The notes: generated from the sequence alone by a model not told the origin. 16,735 nt of DNA from Candidatus Omnitrophota bacterium (GCA_016180605.1 JACPAW010000014.1:1-16735), one strand, 5' to 3'. Counted from the first letter of the stretch, positions 1-6,359 are shown. Program-made: numbers and translations.

Positions 1-1
1 G

Positions 2-1411
2 TATTTTCCGCTGGATGCCAGCGGAACGAAACTGGACCCCGCTATCACGGGCATGAATGATGACTTAGCCTTCATGCAGGCCAAAGTCGATAGCCTCACG
101 CGCCAAGGCATTGACAGTATGACCAATGGCAGCCGCTACCACGGACACACATTGCCAACCCAACCCTCATCCGAGTACGTCGTGGCCGATACCATCGAGT
201 TCCTAGAGCCGATCCCGGTTTCCACCAATGAGATCCCCCGGAATCCCGGGATCTTCCGGCCGGATTACCGGCAGATCCTCTCCCGAGTCAATATCTGTGA
301 TGCCGTCGATCAAGGCCGGGTCAGCCAGGTATGGCTTTGGGGATATCACTACGGTAATCTGGAGCCGGCCGAATCCAACATGGCCATGGGCATAAAATCC
401 CAGCCCTTCTGGAACTATGGATCCTACGGGGATGTGAGCAACAGCGAGCAAATTGACGACATGCCGACTTGTCTTAACACCTACACGCTCTACAACTACA
501 ACTATGGCAGACAACTCGGGGAACTCTTGGAAGATCACGGCCATCACATCGAGTCGGTGATGCGGTTCGTCGAGCTGCCGCTTTGGGAGACGTTCGTTAG
601 GCCCTACGGCGATCCTAGCACCATCAACCGCTGTGGATGGACCCACTCTCCTCCGAATACTCCCAGCGAGTATGACTGGTGGAACGAAGCGGACGTGCAG
701 TCCGACTGCGAAGACTGGAAGCCGGAAGGTTTCGGCCAGGTGCGCACGGTCGATTGCCACACCTGGTACGGTCCCACATGCCTCGATAACGGCGGCATCG
801 AATTCAAGATCTGGTGGATGCAGAACATCCCTGGTCTTGCCAATCAATTGCTGTTCCGAGGTGGTGTCTTACGCAACTGGTGGGAATTCTATGAAGATTT
901 CGACGCAGCGCTAGCACTCGGGAAATATCTTGGAGTCCCGCCGCCCGTGCCCGTCCCTGGTCGATGGGAAGCCGAAGCTTATAAAGCAGGCGGGGAAGGA
1001 ATCGGATATCACGATACGACCGTAGGGAATACCGCAGGGGTAGGCCGTTTCGATGACGTGGATATTGAGCTGACCGCTGACATCCAGGGAGGTTACTACA
1101 ACGTAGGATGGACCGACGTCGGAGAGTGGCTGGCCTATGACGTGGATAGCCAGCTGCCCTCAGGAAGCCGATACACGTTTACGGCTCGGGTTTCCTCCGG
1201 TGTGCCCGGCACCAAGGTCTTTCACGTCACAGTCGATGGGCTCGATGTCACGGGTCCTATTCTGTTTACAGACGCATCCGGCTGGCAATCCTGGCAAGAT
1301 GTTCAGGTAACCGGCATCGTATTGTCATCAGGTCCGCATGAACTGCGGGTAATCATGGATACCCCTGGATTCGGTTTCAATTACTTCGCTTTGACGGCAG
1401 AATCACCCTAG
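2..1411 (+). CDS. Secreted protein with C-terminal CBM6 module, 5' end missing
   Basis: The frame is open from the first bases of the window, so the N-terminus lies upstream; the first internal Met is at nt 53. The last ~150 residues (nt ~959-1405) form a carbohydrate-binding module of family 6: WEAEAY at its start, GGYYNVGWTDVGEWLAYDV in the middle, VDGLDVTG and FNYFAL near the end, the usual order for this beta-sandwich. Such modules bind glycans and target secreted enzymes or adhesins to polysaccharide. The ~310 residues before it are rich in Trp, Tyr and Asn, with VWLWGYHYGNLEPAESNM, a GHHIESVMRF stretch and several Cys. From memory they resemble uncharacterised extracellular proteins with an E-S-x-M and GH-x-x-ES layout, not a known hydrolase family. 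I assign no catalytic function. A proline-rich linker (PPPVPVPG) separates the two parts. No terminator is obvious downstream. Confidence 0.8.
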   Translation, partial: YFPLDASGTKLDPAITGMNDDLAFMQAKVDSLTRQGIDSMTNGSRYHGHTLPTQPSSEYVVADTIEFLEPIPVSTNEIPRNPGIFRPDYRQILSRVNICDAVDQGRVSQVWLWGYHYGNLEPAESNMAMGIKSQPFWNYGSYGDVSNSEQIDDMPTCLNTYTLYNYNYGRQLGELLEDHGHHIESVMRFVELPLWETFVRPYGDPSTINRCGWTHSPPNTPSEYDWWNEADVQSDCEDWKPEGFGQVRTVDCHTWYGPTCLDNGGIEFKIWWMQNIPGLANQLLFRGGVLRNWWEFYEDFDAALALGKYLGVPPPVPVPGRWEAEAYKAGGEGIGYHDTTVGNTAGVGRFDDVDIELTADIQGGYYNVGWTDVGEWLAYDVDSQLPSGSRYTFTARVSSGVPGTKVFHVTVDGLDVTGPILFTDASGWQSWQDVQVTGIVLSSGPHELRVIMDTPGFGFNYFALTAESP

Positions 1412-1466
1412 CGCCGCAAACGACTTACTTTCTTGCTCACCGGTCATGCCGTTTCCAATATAAATC

Positions 1467-1507
1467 CATATCTTAATATGTATAAATAACCATATTTATG
1501 CTATACT
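1467..1507 (+). promoter_or_regulatory. Promoter/operator region of the brnTA pair
   Basis: The gap before the toxin gene is markedly AT-rich. It holds an inverted repeat CATAT-CTTA-ATATG at 1467-1480 and an extended -10 element TGC-TATACT with the hexamer at 1502-1507; the matching -35 position (1479-1484) is poor. BrnA-type ribbon-helix-helix antitoxins repress their own promoters by binding short palindromes, so the repeat is a plausible operator. The start codon at 1520 would lie only a few nucleotides after the expected transcription start. Confidence 0.4.
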
Positions 1508-1519
1508 GCTAACTGAGCG

Positions 1520-1807
1520 ATGGAACGTCACTTTGGCAGTTTCATATGGGATTCCCGTAAAGAAGCCTATAACATCCGAAAGCACGGTGTTGACTTCGAA
1601 GCAGCCACGAGGGCTTTCAAAGATTCCAGCAGGAAGATCTATATAGATGAAAAGCATGGTGAAGCAGAAGAGCGGTTGTTTTGCCTTGGAAAGGTCGAAG
1701 GTAAGATTCTGACAGTTCGGTTTACATATCGAGAGGGCAAGATCCGCATCTATGGAGCCGGATATTGGAGAAAGGGGAGACGCTACTATGAACAAGCGAA
1801 TGATTGA
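1520..1807 (+). CDS. brnT: BrnT-family type II toxin (DUF497)
   Basis: This 95-residue protein has the full BrnT layout: FIWDSRKEAYNIRKHGVDFEAA at the N-terminus (the family's F-x-WD-x-x-K-x-x-x-N-x-x-KHGV-x-F signature), EAEERLFCLGKV in the middle and a C-terminal RIYGAGYWRKGRRYYE (family: IRI-x-x-AR-x-x-x-x-ER-x-x-YE). BrnT is a RelE-fold ribonuclease toxin that stops translation and is neutralised by BrnA. The typical R-I-I-S-A-R is here RIYGAGYW, so the usual Arg/Ser of the catalytic patch looks altered, which could weaken activity. The 3' end overlaps the antitoxin gene by 20 nt, the usual toxin-first order. There is no clear ribosome binding site, in keeping with the very short predicted leader. 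Confidence 0.85.
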   Translation: MERHFGSFIWDSRKEAYNIRKHGVDFEAATRAFKDSSRKIYIDEKHGEAEERLFCLGKVEGKILTVRFTYREGKIRIYGAGYWRKGRRYYEQAND

Positions 1808-2021
1808 TTCCAATTTCCCAATTGGCAGGCTGACAAGAATCAAGGATATCCTTCCGCCACCAGACAAATTGGTGATACCGGAGGATAATGTGAAGGTAAC
1901 ACTTTTTCTAAGCAAATCCAGCGTGCGGTTTTTTAAGCAGCAGGCAGCACGACATCAAACAAAATACCAGCGTATGCTCAGAGAGCTGGTTGATCGTTAT
2001 GCTGAACGATTCTCAGAATAA
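1788..2021 (+). CDS. brnA: BrnA-type antitoxin, ribbon-helix-helix protein
   Basis: This 77-residue protein starts at ATG 1788 inside the end of brnT; GGGGAG at 1774-1779 is a good ribosome binding site for it, which is why I prefer this over an upstream in-frame codon at 1752. The C-terminal half reads VKVTLFLSKSSVRFFKQQAA followed by YQRMLRELVDRYAERF: a beta strand then two helices, as in ribbon-helix-helix (MetJ/Arc/CopG) antitoxins. The N-terminal part ending IPEDNVK is expected to bind the toxin. Together with BrnT it forms the toxin-antitoxin complex and probably autorepresses the operon. Assignment to BrnA rather than a generic CopG protein rests mainly on the partner. Confidence 0.75.
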   Translation: MNKRMIDSNFPIGRLTRIKDILPPPDKLVIPEDNVKVTLFLSKSSVRFFKQQAARHQTKYQRMLRELVDRYAERFSE

Positions 2022-2038
2022 CGGCAAAGGGTGTTTTG

Positions 2039-2067
2039 TTGCGGTGGAGAGAAAAGTTGTGTACACT
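2039..2067 (+). promoter_or_regulatory. Possible sigma70 promoter for the yqeY operon
   Basis: TTGCGG at 2039-2044 and TACACT at 2062-2067 are separated by 17 nt. Transcription would begin near 2074, giving a leader of about 150 nt before yqeY. The match is moderate and no other candidate in the gap is better. Confidence 0.35.
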
Positions 2068-2079
2068 GAATCATCAACC

Positions 2080-2165
2080 CCGCCATTGCGCCACGGCCTT
2101 CGGCCGTAGGCGGCATGGTTGTGCCAAGACCAGGGGTGTGGGCGGGGTGTCGCCCCATCGGGGCG
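2080..2165 (+). promoter_or_regulatory. GC-rich leader with competing hairpins upstream of yqeY
   Basis: ACGGCC-TTC-GGCCGT (2093-2107) forms a tight hairpin that CCGCC (2080-2084) and GGCGG (2109-2113) could extend as an outer stem. A second hairpin CGCCCC-ATC-GGGGCG spans 2151-2165. The sequence GGGCG at 2140-2144 could pair with the same CGCCC instead, so two folds exclude each other. No U-run follows, so it does not look like a simple terminator. It may be a regulatory leader or an inert intergenic repeat. Confidence 0.4.
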
Positions 2166-2223
2166 TTGTTGCAGGTACCACGGGCTCTGCAGTGGGGCTC
2201 CACAAACAGGGTGAATTGAGATT

Positions 2224-2676
2224 ATGACAGCGCTGCAAGATCGGATTGAAGCGGACTATAAAACGGCACTCAAAGCAGGGGAGCGATTGCGGGTGGATAC
2301 CTTGCGCTTGATTAAAGCGGGCATTCAAAAAACCGCTATTGATAAGCGCAAAGAAACACTCGATGACGCGGAAGTAACCCAAGTGCTCATCCAGCAAGTA
2401 AAGCAAAGGCGCGAAACGATCGAGTCGGTTAAAAACACCCCACGCCAAGACGTTCTCTCACAAGCCACCGAAGAATTAGCGATTTTAACGGCCTATCTGC
2501 CGCAGCAGTTATCTTCGGAAGAGATTGCTAAAATCGTCGATGAAGCGATTGCTGCCGTTGGCACTAACCAGGGACCGATTATGAAATATGTCATGTCGAA
2601 GGCATCCGGTAGTGCCGATGGAAAGTTAGTCAGTCAAATCGTCGCTGATCGGCTCAAAGCCAAAAGTGCATCCTAA
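2224..2676 (+). CDS. yqeY: GatB/YqeY domain-containing protein
   Basis: The 150-residue protein matches the stand-alone YqeY family over its full length. It opens LQDRIEADYKTALKAGERLRVDTLR-L and continues with QVLIQQVKQRRETIE, ELAILTAYLPQQLS and the C-terminal GPIMKYVMSKASGSADGKLVSQIV. The fold is the helical tail domain also found at the C-terminus of GatB, where it contacts tRNA in the transamidosome. The function of the free-standing protein is not settled, though a tRNA-related role is generally assumed. It is the first gene of a three-gene run: the ferredoxin start lies 7 nt after its stop, and that gene overlaps a tRNA-binding protein. AGGGTG about 10 nt before the ATG is a modest ribosome binding site. 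Confidence 0.9.
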   Translation: MTALQDRIEADYKTALKAGERLRVDTLRLIKAGIQKTAIDKRKETLDDAEVTQVLIQQVKQRRETIESVKNTPRQDVLSQATEELAILTAYLPQQLSSEEIAKIVDEAIAAVGTNQGPIMKYVMSKASGSADGKLVSQIVADRLKAKSAS

Positions 2677-2683
2677 AGAAAAC

Positions 2684-2959
2684 ATGGCAGCTCCTGCACC
2701 GATACCTCGCAAAGGGCGTCCGAAAGCGCTCATCAATCCGGATAGTTGTACGGGTTGCGAAGTCTGCATTGCCGTTTGCCCGGTTAACTGCATCGACAAA
2801 GTCCCAGGGCCTGAGTATGCCGGGCTTCAAGCAACCTGTATCGTAGATCAGCCACGCTGCATCGGCTGCTGGCTTTGCGAGAAAATCTGCCCCTGGCAAG
2901 CGATCACGATGGTGCCCCCACAAGAGGCTCCTGCGATGACGATGGCGGCATCTTCATGA
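2684..2959 (+). CDS. 2[4Fe-4S] ferredoxin
   Basis: The 91-residue protein has two classical cluster motifs: C22-x2-C25-x2-C28-x3-C32-P (CTGCEVCIAVCP) and C59-x2-C62-x2-C65-x3-C69-P (CIGCWLCEKICP). They are separated by a loop that carries two further Cys (36 and 52). It should be a soluble low-potential electron carrier. The N-terminus APAPIPRKGRPKALINPDSC is basic and proline-rich. I chose ATG 2684; a GTG at 2666 inside the end of yqeY is possible but has no better ribosome binding site. The stop overlaps the next start as ATGA (2956-2959), so translation of the two is probably coupled. The redox partner cannot be read from this window. Confidence 0.9.
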   Translation: MAAPAPIPRKGRPKALINPDSCTGCEVCIAVCPVNCIDKVPGPEYAGLQATCIVDQPRCIGCWLCEKICPWQAITMVPPQEAPAMTMAASS

Positions 2960-3372
2960 ACGAGATGAATGAGGCAGGGAAGACCCCTCCAGAGCAAAAA
3001 CCTTCATCAGTTGCACCTTCTTCTCCAATAGTAACGGGTCCGCCTGCGCAGATTTCTATAGAAGAATTCCAGAAAGTTTCTCTGCGCACGGGAGTGATCG
3101 TTGCCGCTGAAGACCATCCGAATGCCGAGCGATTACTGGTTCTACGGGTGGATATCGGGGAATCTTCGCCACGCCAGCTTGTGGCAGGCATTAAAGGATC
3201 GTATCAAACAGCCGAGCTAATCGGCAAGCAAGTCATTGTGGTCACCAATTTAAAGCCTGCCAAGCTTAGAGGAGTGGAGAGCCAAGGGATGGCGCTTGCT
3301 GCATCCAATCAGGATTCGATTGTTTTACTGACGTTACAGAAAGAAATGCCACCGGGAAGTGTGGTGCGCTAA
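2956..3372 (+). CDS. Stand-alone tRNA-binding (OB-fold) domain protein, MetRS-beta type
   Basis: This 138-residue protein starts at the ATG that overlaps the ferredoxin stop by 4 nt. Residues 1-35 are a Pro/Ser/Glu-rich, probably disordered tail. Residues 36-138 are an EMAP/Trbp111-type OB-fold: EEFQKVSLRTGVIVAAEDHP, NAERLLVLRVDIG, RQLVAGIKGSYQTAELIGK, VVVTNLKPAKLRGVESQGM in shortened form here. The run NLKPAKLRG-x-x-SQGM is typical of the C-terminal domain of methionyl-tRNA synthetase and of free MetRS-beta subunits rather than of CsaA. It likely binds tRNA nonspecifically, as a dimer, and may serve a methionyl-tRNA synthetase encoded elsewhere that lacks this domain. The operon link to YqeY fits a tRNA theme. 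Confidence 0.85.
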   Translation: MNEMNEAGKTPPEQKPSSVAPSSPIVTGPPAQISIEEFQKVSLRTGVIVAAEDHPNAERLLVLRVDIGESSPRQLVAGIKGSYQTAELIGKQVIVVTNLKPAKLRGVESQGMALAASNQDSIVLLTLQKEMPPGSVVR

Positions 3373-3378
3373 AAGGGT

Positions 3379-3431
3379 GCTCGCGTAAACGCGTGTACGT
3401 GTTAACGCGTTCACGAGCTATAAATATAGCT
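3379..3431 (+). promoter_or_regulatory. Cluster of inverted repeats between the tRNA-binding gene and the hydrolase gene
   Basis: Two structures abut. First, GCTCG...AACGCGT (3379-3394) pairs with ACGCGTT...CGAGC (3405-3418) around a 10-nt loop, with a small internal loop (CGTA against CA). Second, AGCTATA-AA-TATAGCT (3416-3431) is a 16-nt near-perfect palindrome that ends 5 nt before the proposed hydrolase start. No U-run follows the first hairpin, so a Rho-independent terminator is unlikely. The pair looks more like operator sites or a structured leader for the hydrolase gene. Confidence 0.45.
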
Positions 3432-3435
3432 ATAT

Positions 3436-4326
3436 TTGACAAGCTCAATCTCCCTCATTGATTTCCTTGAGATCGTCTTCCTCGTCCTTTTCTGGACGTG
3501 GATCCTTGCCTATATTCTTTTCCTGAAAACCACATTTGTGCCGCATCTTCCCATTACGTATAGCCAGCGCATGCCCCTGGAGCGGGTCAGTTTCCAAGCA
3601 ACCGACGGACTTTTGCTTGAAGGTTGGGTGGTAAAAGCGGATTCTCTTGATCGGCGGTGGATTTTAATGTGCCATGGGGTGGGCTCTAACCATACGGATT
3701 TGCTGGAAATCGCACAAGGGCTCTATGAAGCAGGCTTCAATCTCTTGATGATCAATTTCCGAGGCCATGGAGGCAGTGCGGGAAGAACCACTTCATTTGG
3801 GCTCTATGAACAGCGCGACCTGGAAGGGGCTCTGGTATACCTGGGTCAGCAAGCGGATGTGCCGCCTAGACCCTATGGCATTTATGGCATCTCGATGGGA
3901 GCGGCGGTGGCCCTGATGGTTGCCGGAAAAGATGAACGCCTGGCGGCTATCGCAGCAGACAGCCCTTATTTCGATCTAGAACAAACCATAGGCCGGCATT
4001 TAGCCCTGGATTATCCGTTTTTACCGAGGATTCCAACCCTTTGGTGGGTATTGTCAGCCTATCGGCTTCGTTTTGGGCGGTGGCCAAAGCACATAAGCCC
4101 TCATCAAAGCGTAAAACAACTGACCTCAAGGGCGCTTTTGCTCATCCATGGTGCGATGGACAACCGGGTACCGGTGGACCAGGCGCACCGGCTATTTACA
4201 GCAGCAGGGGGTCCAAAAGAGCTATGGATCGTAGAGAAAAGCGATCATCTAGACGCGTATGGCGCGGATCCTGAAACCTACCGTATACGCTTAGCCCACT
4301 TTTTCAAGCGCGCATTATTGTCTTAA
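3436..4326 (+). CDS. Membrane-anchored alpha/beta hydrolase (serine hydrolase)
   Basis: An N-terminal helix at residues 8-30 (FLEIVFLVLFWTWILAYILFL) anchors the protein, and the rest is an alpha/beta hydrolase of the COG1073 (FrsA/BAAT-like) type. The oxyanion HG is at 80-81 (MCHGVGSNHTD). RGHGGS follows at 109-113. The nucleophile is Ser153 in GISMGAA, the acid is Asp242 in HGAMDNRVP, and the base is His271 in KSDHLDAY. All triad residues are present, so it should be active, probably as an esterase or peptidase-like enzyme on an envelope substrate; the substrate is not predictable. The start is uncertain: TTG 3436 is the only usual start codon before the hydrophobic helix and has no ribosome binding site; the next Met (residue 46) would remove the anchor. 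The gap after it (4327-4454) has no clear terminator, only a 10-bp palindrome AATGTACATT. Confidence 0.85.
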   Translation: MTSSISLIDFLEIVFLVLFWTWILAYILFLKTTFVPHLPITYSQRMPLERVSFQATDGLLLEGWVVKADSLDRRWILMCHGVGSNHTDLLEIAQGLYEAGFNLLMINFRGHGGSAGRTTSFGLYEQRDLEGALVYLGQQADVPPRPYGIYGISMGAAVALMVAGKDERLAAIAADSPYFDLEQTIGRHLALDYPFLPRIPTLWWVLSAYRLRFGRWPKHISPHQSVKQLTSRALLLIHGAMDNRVPVDQAHRLFTAAGGPKELWIVEKSDHLDAYGADPETYRIRLAHFFKRALLS

Positions 4327-4454
4327 ACTCGTTTTTCCCATTTTCTAACTACCAGGGCGGCTGCGATTTACTTCTTATTTAACAGAATGTACATTATAAG
4401 ACATTATTTTGAGCTGAATAAACTCACATGGAATCAGAATAAGATACAGAACTC

Positions 4455-5297
4455 TTACGGCTTTATTGCAGCACGGATGGATTCTTCATCAAGGACAGCG
4501 GTCATCGGGCCCCACGGGGTTGTTGCTTTCACCAGCAGTGGCAGCCTACGGGCATCCGCTGTGATGTAAGCCCAGATACGCCCCCGTTTGACCAAAAGGC
4601 CCTTAAAAGAAGCTTTTGGCTCGGCAATCAGGCATGGAAAAGTGCCGCGTTTGAGAAGCTCCAGAAGGATCGGATTTTTAATTTCAATCGCTGTTTTGTA
4701 GATTTTTTCATCCGTGTAGAGGTTAATTTCGATTTGGCTATTAGGGGAAAGCGACTGGGTGCGAAACCAGTAAACGGCACTGATGAGGTCCTGGAATTGA
4801 TCTGGTAGTGGGATTTCTTTGGTGGAGCCGTTTAATAGCGAATGATAGGTGGCTACCGAACGCAAGTGGTCGAAATGGACCACTTCTTCGGAGCGATAGT
4901 GGCCTTCCTGCTGTTTTTTCTCGAAGCGCAATGGCTGTAGGGTTTCCGTATCCAGGTAGGAATGGATCACATCGTGGATAGGATAAAAAGCGGAAAGAAG
5001 CTCGTTGCTGTGGCCTTGAGCTTCGATATGAAAAGCGCTTCGTCCTTCAATTTCTACGATTTCTTTTACTTCGATAGAGCCATGACCGACTGGGAGCGTA
5101 AACCAGCGGCCATGAAAACTCAGGCGTTCGCCGACTACCGGCTTGGAAAGAGGCTCTTCAATATGGACAACCGGTAGTTCGCGTTCAGCTGCCTCTTGGG
5201 AGCAGAAGCTCGAAAGCGGAAAAACAAAGATGGCAAGCAGACAAACAAACGGCGTATACCTATTCCCAAGCGTAGTCGTTAAGCTCCATCTGCTCAT
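4455..5297 (-). CDS. Secreted DUF3108 domain protein
   Basis: The 280-residue protein begins MSRWSLTTTLGNRYTPF, then a hydrophobic stretch CLLAIFVFPLSSF, consistent with a signal peptide. The mature part has DUF3108 features: GERLSFHGRWFTLPVGHGSIEV near the start, a YPIHDVIHSYLDTETLQPLRFEK segment, then LPDQFQDLISAVYWFRTQ and the C-terminal ADARRLPLLVKATTPWGPMTA (shown in parts). DUF3108 proteins are predicted periplasmic beta-rich proteins of unknown function, sometimes compared with lipoprotein carriers. The start overlaps the end of the TIGR04073 gene by 38 nt in another frame; a Met 20 codons further upstream would lengthen the overlap to 98 nt. The overlap suggests translational coupling and a joint envelope role. 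Confidence 0.75.
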   Translation of the reverse strand: MSRWSLTTTLGNRYTPFVCLLAIFVFPLSSFCSQEAAERELPVVHIEEPLSKPVVGERLSFHGRWFTLPVGHGSIEVKEIVEIEGRSAFHIEAQGHSNELLSAFYPIHDVIHSYLDTETLQPLRFEKKQQEGHYRSEEVVHFDHLRSVATYHSLLNGSTKEIPLPDQFQDLISAVYWFRTQSLSPNSQIEINLYTDEKIYKTAIEIKNPILLELLKRGTFPCLIAEPKASFKGLLVKRGRIWAYITADARRLPLLVKATTPWGPMTAVLDEESIRAAIKP

Positions 5298-5598
5298 ACG
5301 GCGAAGCGAAATCTTTCGGATACGGCAGAGGGAAAGTGATGGTTTCATATAATCCAACCCCTCCCCGTAATAACGTTAAAGTCGTCCCTTTAAGCAGGCC
5401 GCGTCCGAATCCGGATAAGGGGTTATCTTCTTGGGAGCCTAATTGTATCTGTTTTGGCAGTTCCAGCCAGCCGGTTAAAATGTTCACCACGCCGCGTCCC
5501 ATTTTATGAATGGGATCCTGTGCCCAAGCAACCTCATGGAATCCGAGTAATCCCAGTGCTAGGGCGATCGCCAATAGGGTGCGGCTATGATAAGACAT
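5260..5598 (-). CDS. Exosortase system-associated protein, TIGR04073 family (copy 1)
   Basis: The 112-residue protein has a signal peptide (MSYHSRTLLAIALALGLL...AWA, cleavage near residue 26). The short mature part shows the family pattern: KMGRGVVNILTGWLELPKQI, then GRGLLKG-x-x-x-T-LLRGGVGLYETITFPLPYP and a final DYAWE. TIGR04073 proteins occur in genomes with exosortase/PEP-CTERM-like sorting; their job is not known. The start is well fixed: AAAGGAGGAG (5601-5610 on the + strand) sits 2-5 nt before ATG 5598, while the Met 7 codons upstream would put this site inside the gene. It has its own promoter and a hairpin leader and precedes the overlapping DUF3108 gene. A second copy lies at 7300-7671. 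No exosortase or PEP-CTERM tail is visible in the window. Confidence 0.75.
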   Translation of the reverse strand: MSYHSRTLLAIALALGLLGFHEVAWAQDPIHKMGRGVVNILTGWLELPKQIQLGSQEDNPLSGFGRGLLKGTTLTLLRGGVGLYETITFPLPYPKDFASPYEQMELNDYAWE

Positions 5599-5611
5599 TT
5601 CTCCTCCTTTC

Positions 5612-5653
5612 AGTCCCACCGGTATTGATTTGCTTCGCTAATCAGGTGGGACT
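5612..5653 (-). promoter_or_regulatory. Hairpin in the 5' leader of TIGR04073 copy 1
   Basis: On the - strand AGTCCCACC and GGTGGGACT form a perfect 9-bp stem. Inside it TGATT and AATCA form a second 5-bp stem with a 9-nt loop (AGCGAAGCA) and a 5-nt bulge on the 3' side (ATACC). The stem ends 1 nt before the strong ribosome binding site AAAGGAGGAG. The leader (about 75 nt from the predicted start of transcription) is therefore mostly structured, which suits control of translation, an mRNA-stabilising element or protein binding. I recognise no known riboswitch class. Confidence 0.55.
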
Positions 5654-5680
5654 CCTTGTGAAACTTCTTCGAGTGAGCGT

Positions 5681-5710
5681 ATTCTATCGGCCTAGGGATG
5701 GGCTTGTCAA
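5681..5710 (-). promoter_or_regulatory. Sigma70-type promoter for TIGR04073 copy 1
   Basis: The - strand carries TTGACA (5705-5710) and TAGAAT (5681-5686) with an 18-nt spacer. It sits in the last codons of the upstream HAD gene, whose stop is inside the -10 box. Transcription would start near 5674, about 75 nt before the TIGR04073 ATG. Confidence 0.6.
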
Positions 5711-6340
5711 GCGCTCAACGATTTGGCAAAGCCGGTTTACCGTAGTCACAATGCAGTCTGCTTCTTTGAGAAAGCGGTTTGGCAAAGAACTAGCCAGTGC
5801 CACAATGCAGCCGGCTTTCGCTCTACGGGCTGAGCGTATCCCATAAGGAGCGTTTTCTACGACCAGGATTTCGGAAGAGGCGGCACCCAGTTTCTTGAAA
5901 GCTTTTCGGTAGGGTTCAGGATGCGGTTTTCCATGCTCGACGTGATCTGCCGTGATCAGGACGGAAAAATGACGCAGGATTTTGGGGGCCAAAAAAGTCC
6001 TTAATTCCCGAATCGAAGTCCCGGTTACCAAAGCAAGAGGCACGTGCTTCTTGCGCAATTGGCTCAGCAGCCGGATTAGTCGGCTTTCCACGCGGATATG
6101 GCCAGCCAAGCGTCGGAAATTTCCTTCCTTGCATCTTAACAGGTTCTTGACGGTACTTGCAGCGGCGGCTCTTCCCTCTCGTTTTAAGAGCCGCTTGGCA
6201 GTGACCGCTCCTGGTTCGCCTTCCCACTCGTAAACTTCCCGACCTCGTAGGTGCAAGCCCTCTTTTGATGCAGCCTCTTGCCAGGCCTTAGCATGCAGCT
6301 TCATCGTGTCGACCAAGACGCCATCCATATCAAAGCACAC
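5684..6340 (-). CDS. HAD-superfamily hydrolase, beta-phosphoglucomutase/phosphoglycolate phosphatase-like
   Basis: All four HAD motifs are present: motif I FDMDGVLVDT (nucleophile and acid Asp), motif II LVTGTS, motif III Lys in HGKPHPEPYRKAF, and motif IV VVENAPYGIRSA. A helical cap lies between motifs I and II (KLHAKAWQEAASKEGL onward), as in subfamily IA enzymes such as beta-phosphoglucomutase and phosphoglycolate phosphatase. It should remove or move phosphate on a small sugar phosphate. The start is a problem. The family's first beta strand is encoded (HPFQAVCFDMDG), but the only usual codon near it is GTG 6340, which trims that strand; the next one upstream is GTG 6463, inside the NYN gene in another frame. 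I give the minimal 218-residue version. It follows the NYN gene after a short gap and is probably co-transcribed with it. Confidence 0.8.
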   Translation of the reverse strand: MCFDMDGVLVDTMKLHAKAWQEAASKEGLHLRGREVYEWEGEPGAVTAKRLLKREGRAAAASTVKNLLRCKEGNFRRLAGHIRVESRLIRLLSQLRKKHVPLALVTGTSIRELRTFLAPKILRHFSVLITADHVEHGKPHPEPYRKAFKKLGAASSEILVVENAPYGIRSARRAKAGCIVALASSLPNRFLKEADCIVTTVNRLCQIVERLTSPSLGR

Positions 6341-6359
6341 AGCCTGGAATGGGTGTGTC

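Noticed and set aside
203..847. 214-codon open frame on the - strand inside the CBM6 protein gene
   Set aside because: It is antisense to a gene with clear protein homology, has no ribosome binding site or recognisable domain, and is explained by the composition of the coding strand.
2036..2227. 63-codon open frame in the yqeY leader
   Set aside because: Its sequence is the translation of GC-rich hairpins, it has no ribosome binding site and it runs into the yqeY start.
4327..4454. Terminator between the convergent hydrolase and DUF3108 genes
   Set aside because: Only a 10-bp AT-rich palindrome (AATGTACATT) is present, with no GC-rich stem followed by a T-run on either strand.
5612..5653. 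Possible cyclic-di-GMP-I riboswitch, because of the string GGTGGGAC near the ribosome binding site
   Set aside because: The string pairs perfectly with AGTCCCACC in a plain hairpin, and the two-helix junction and receptor elements of that class are absent.
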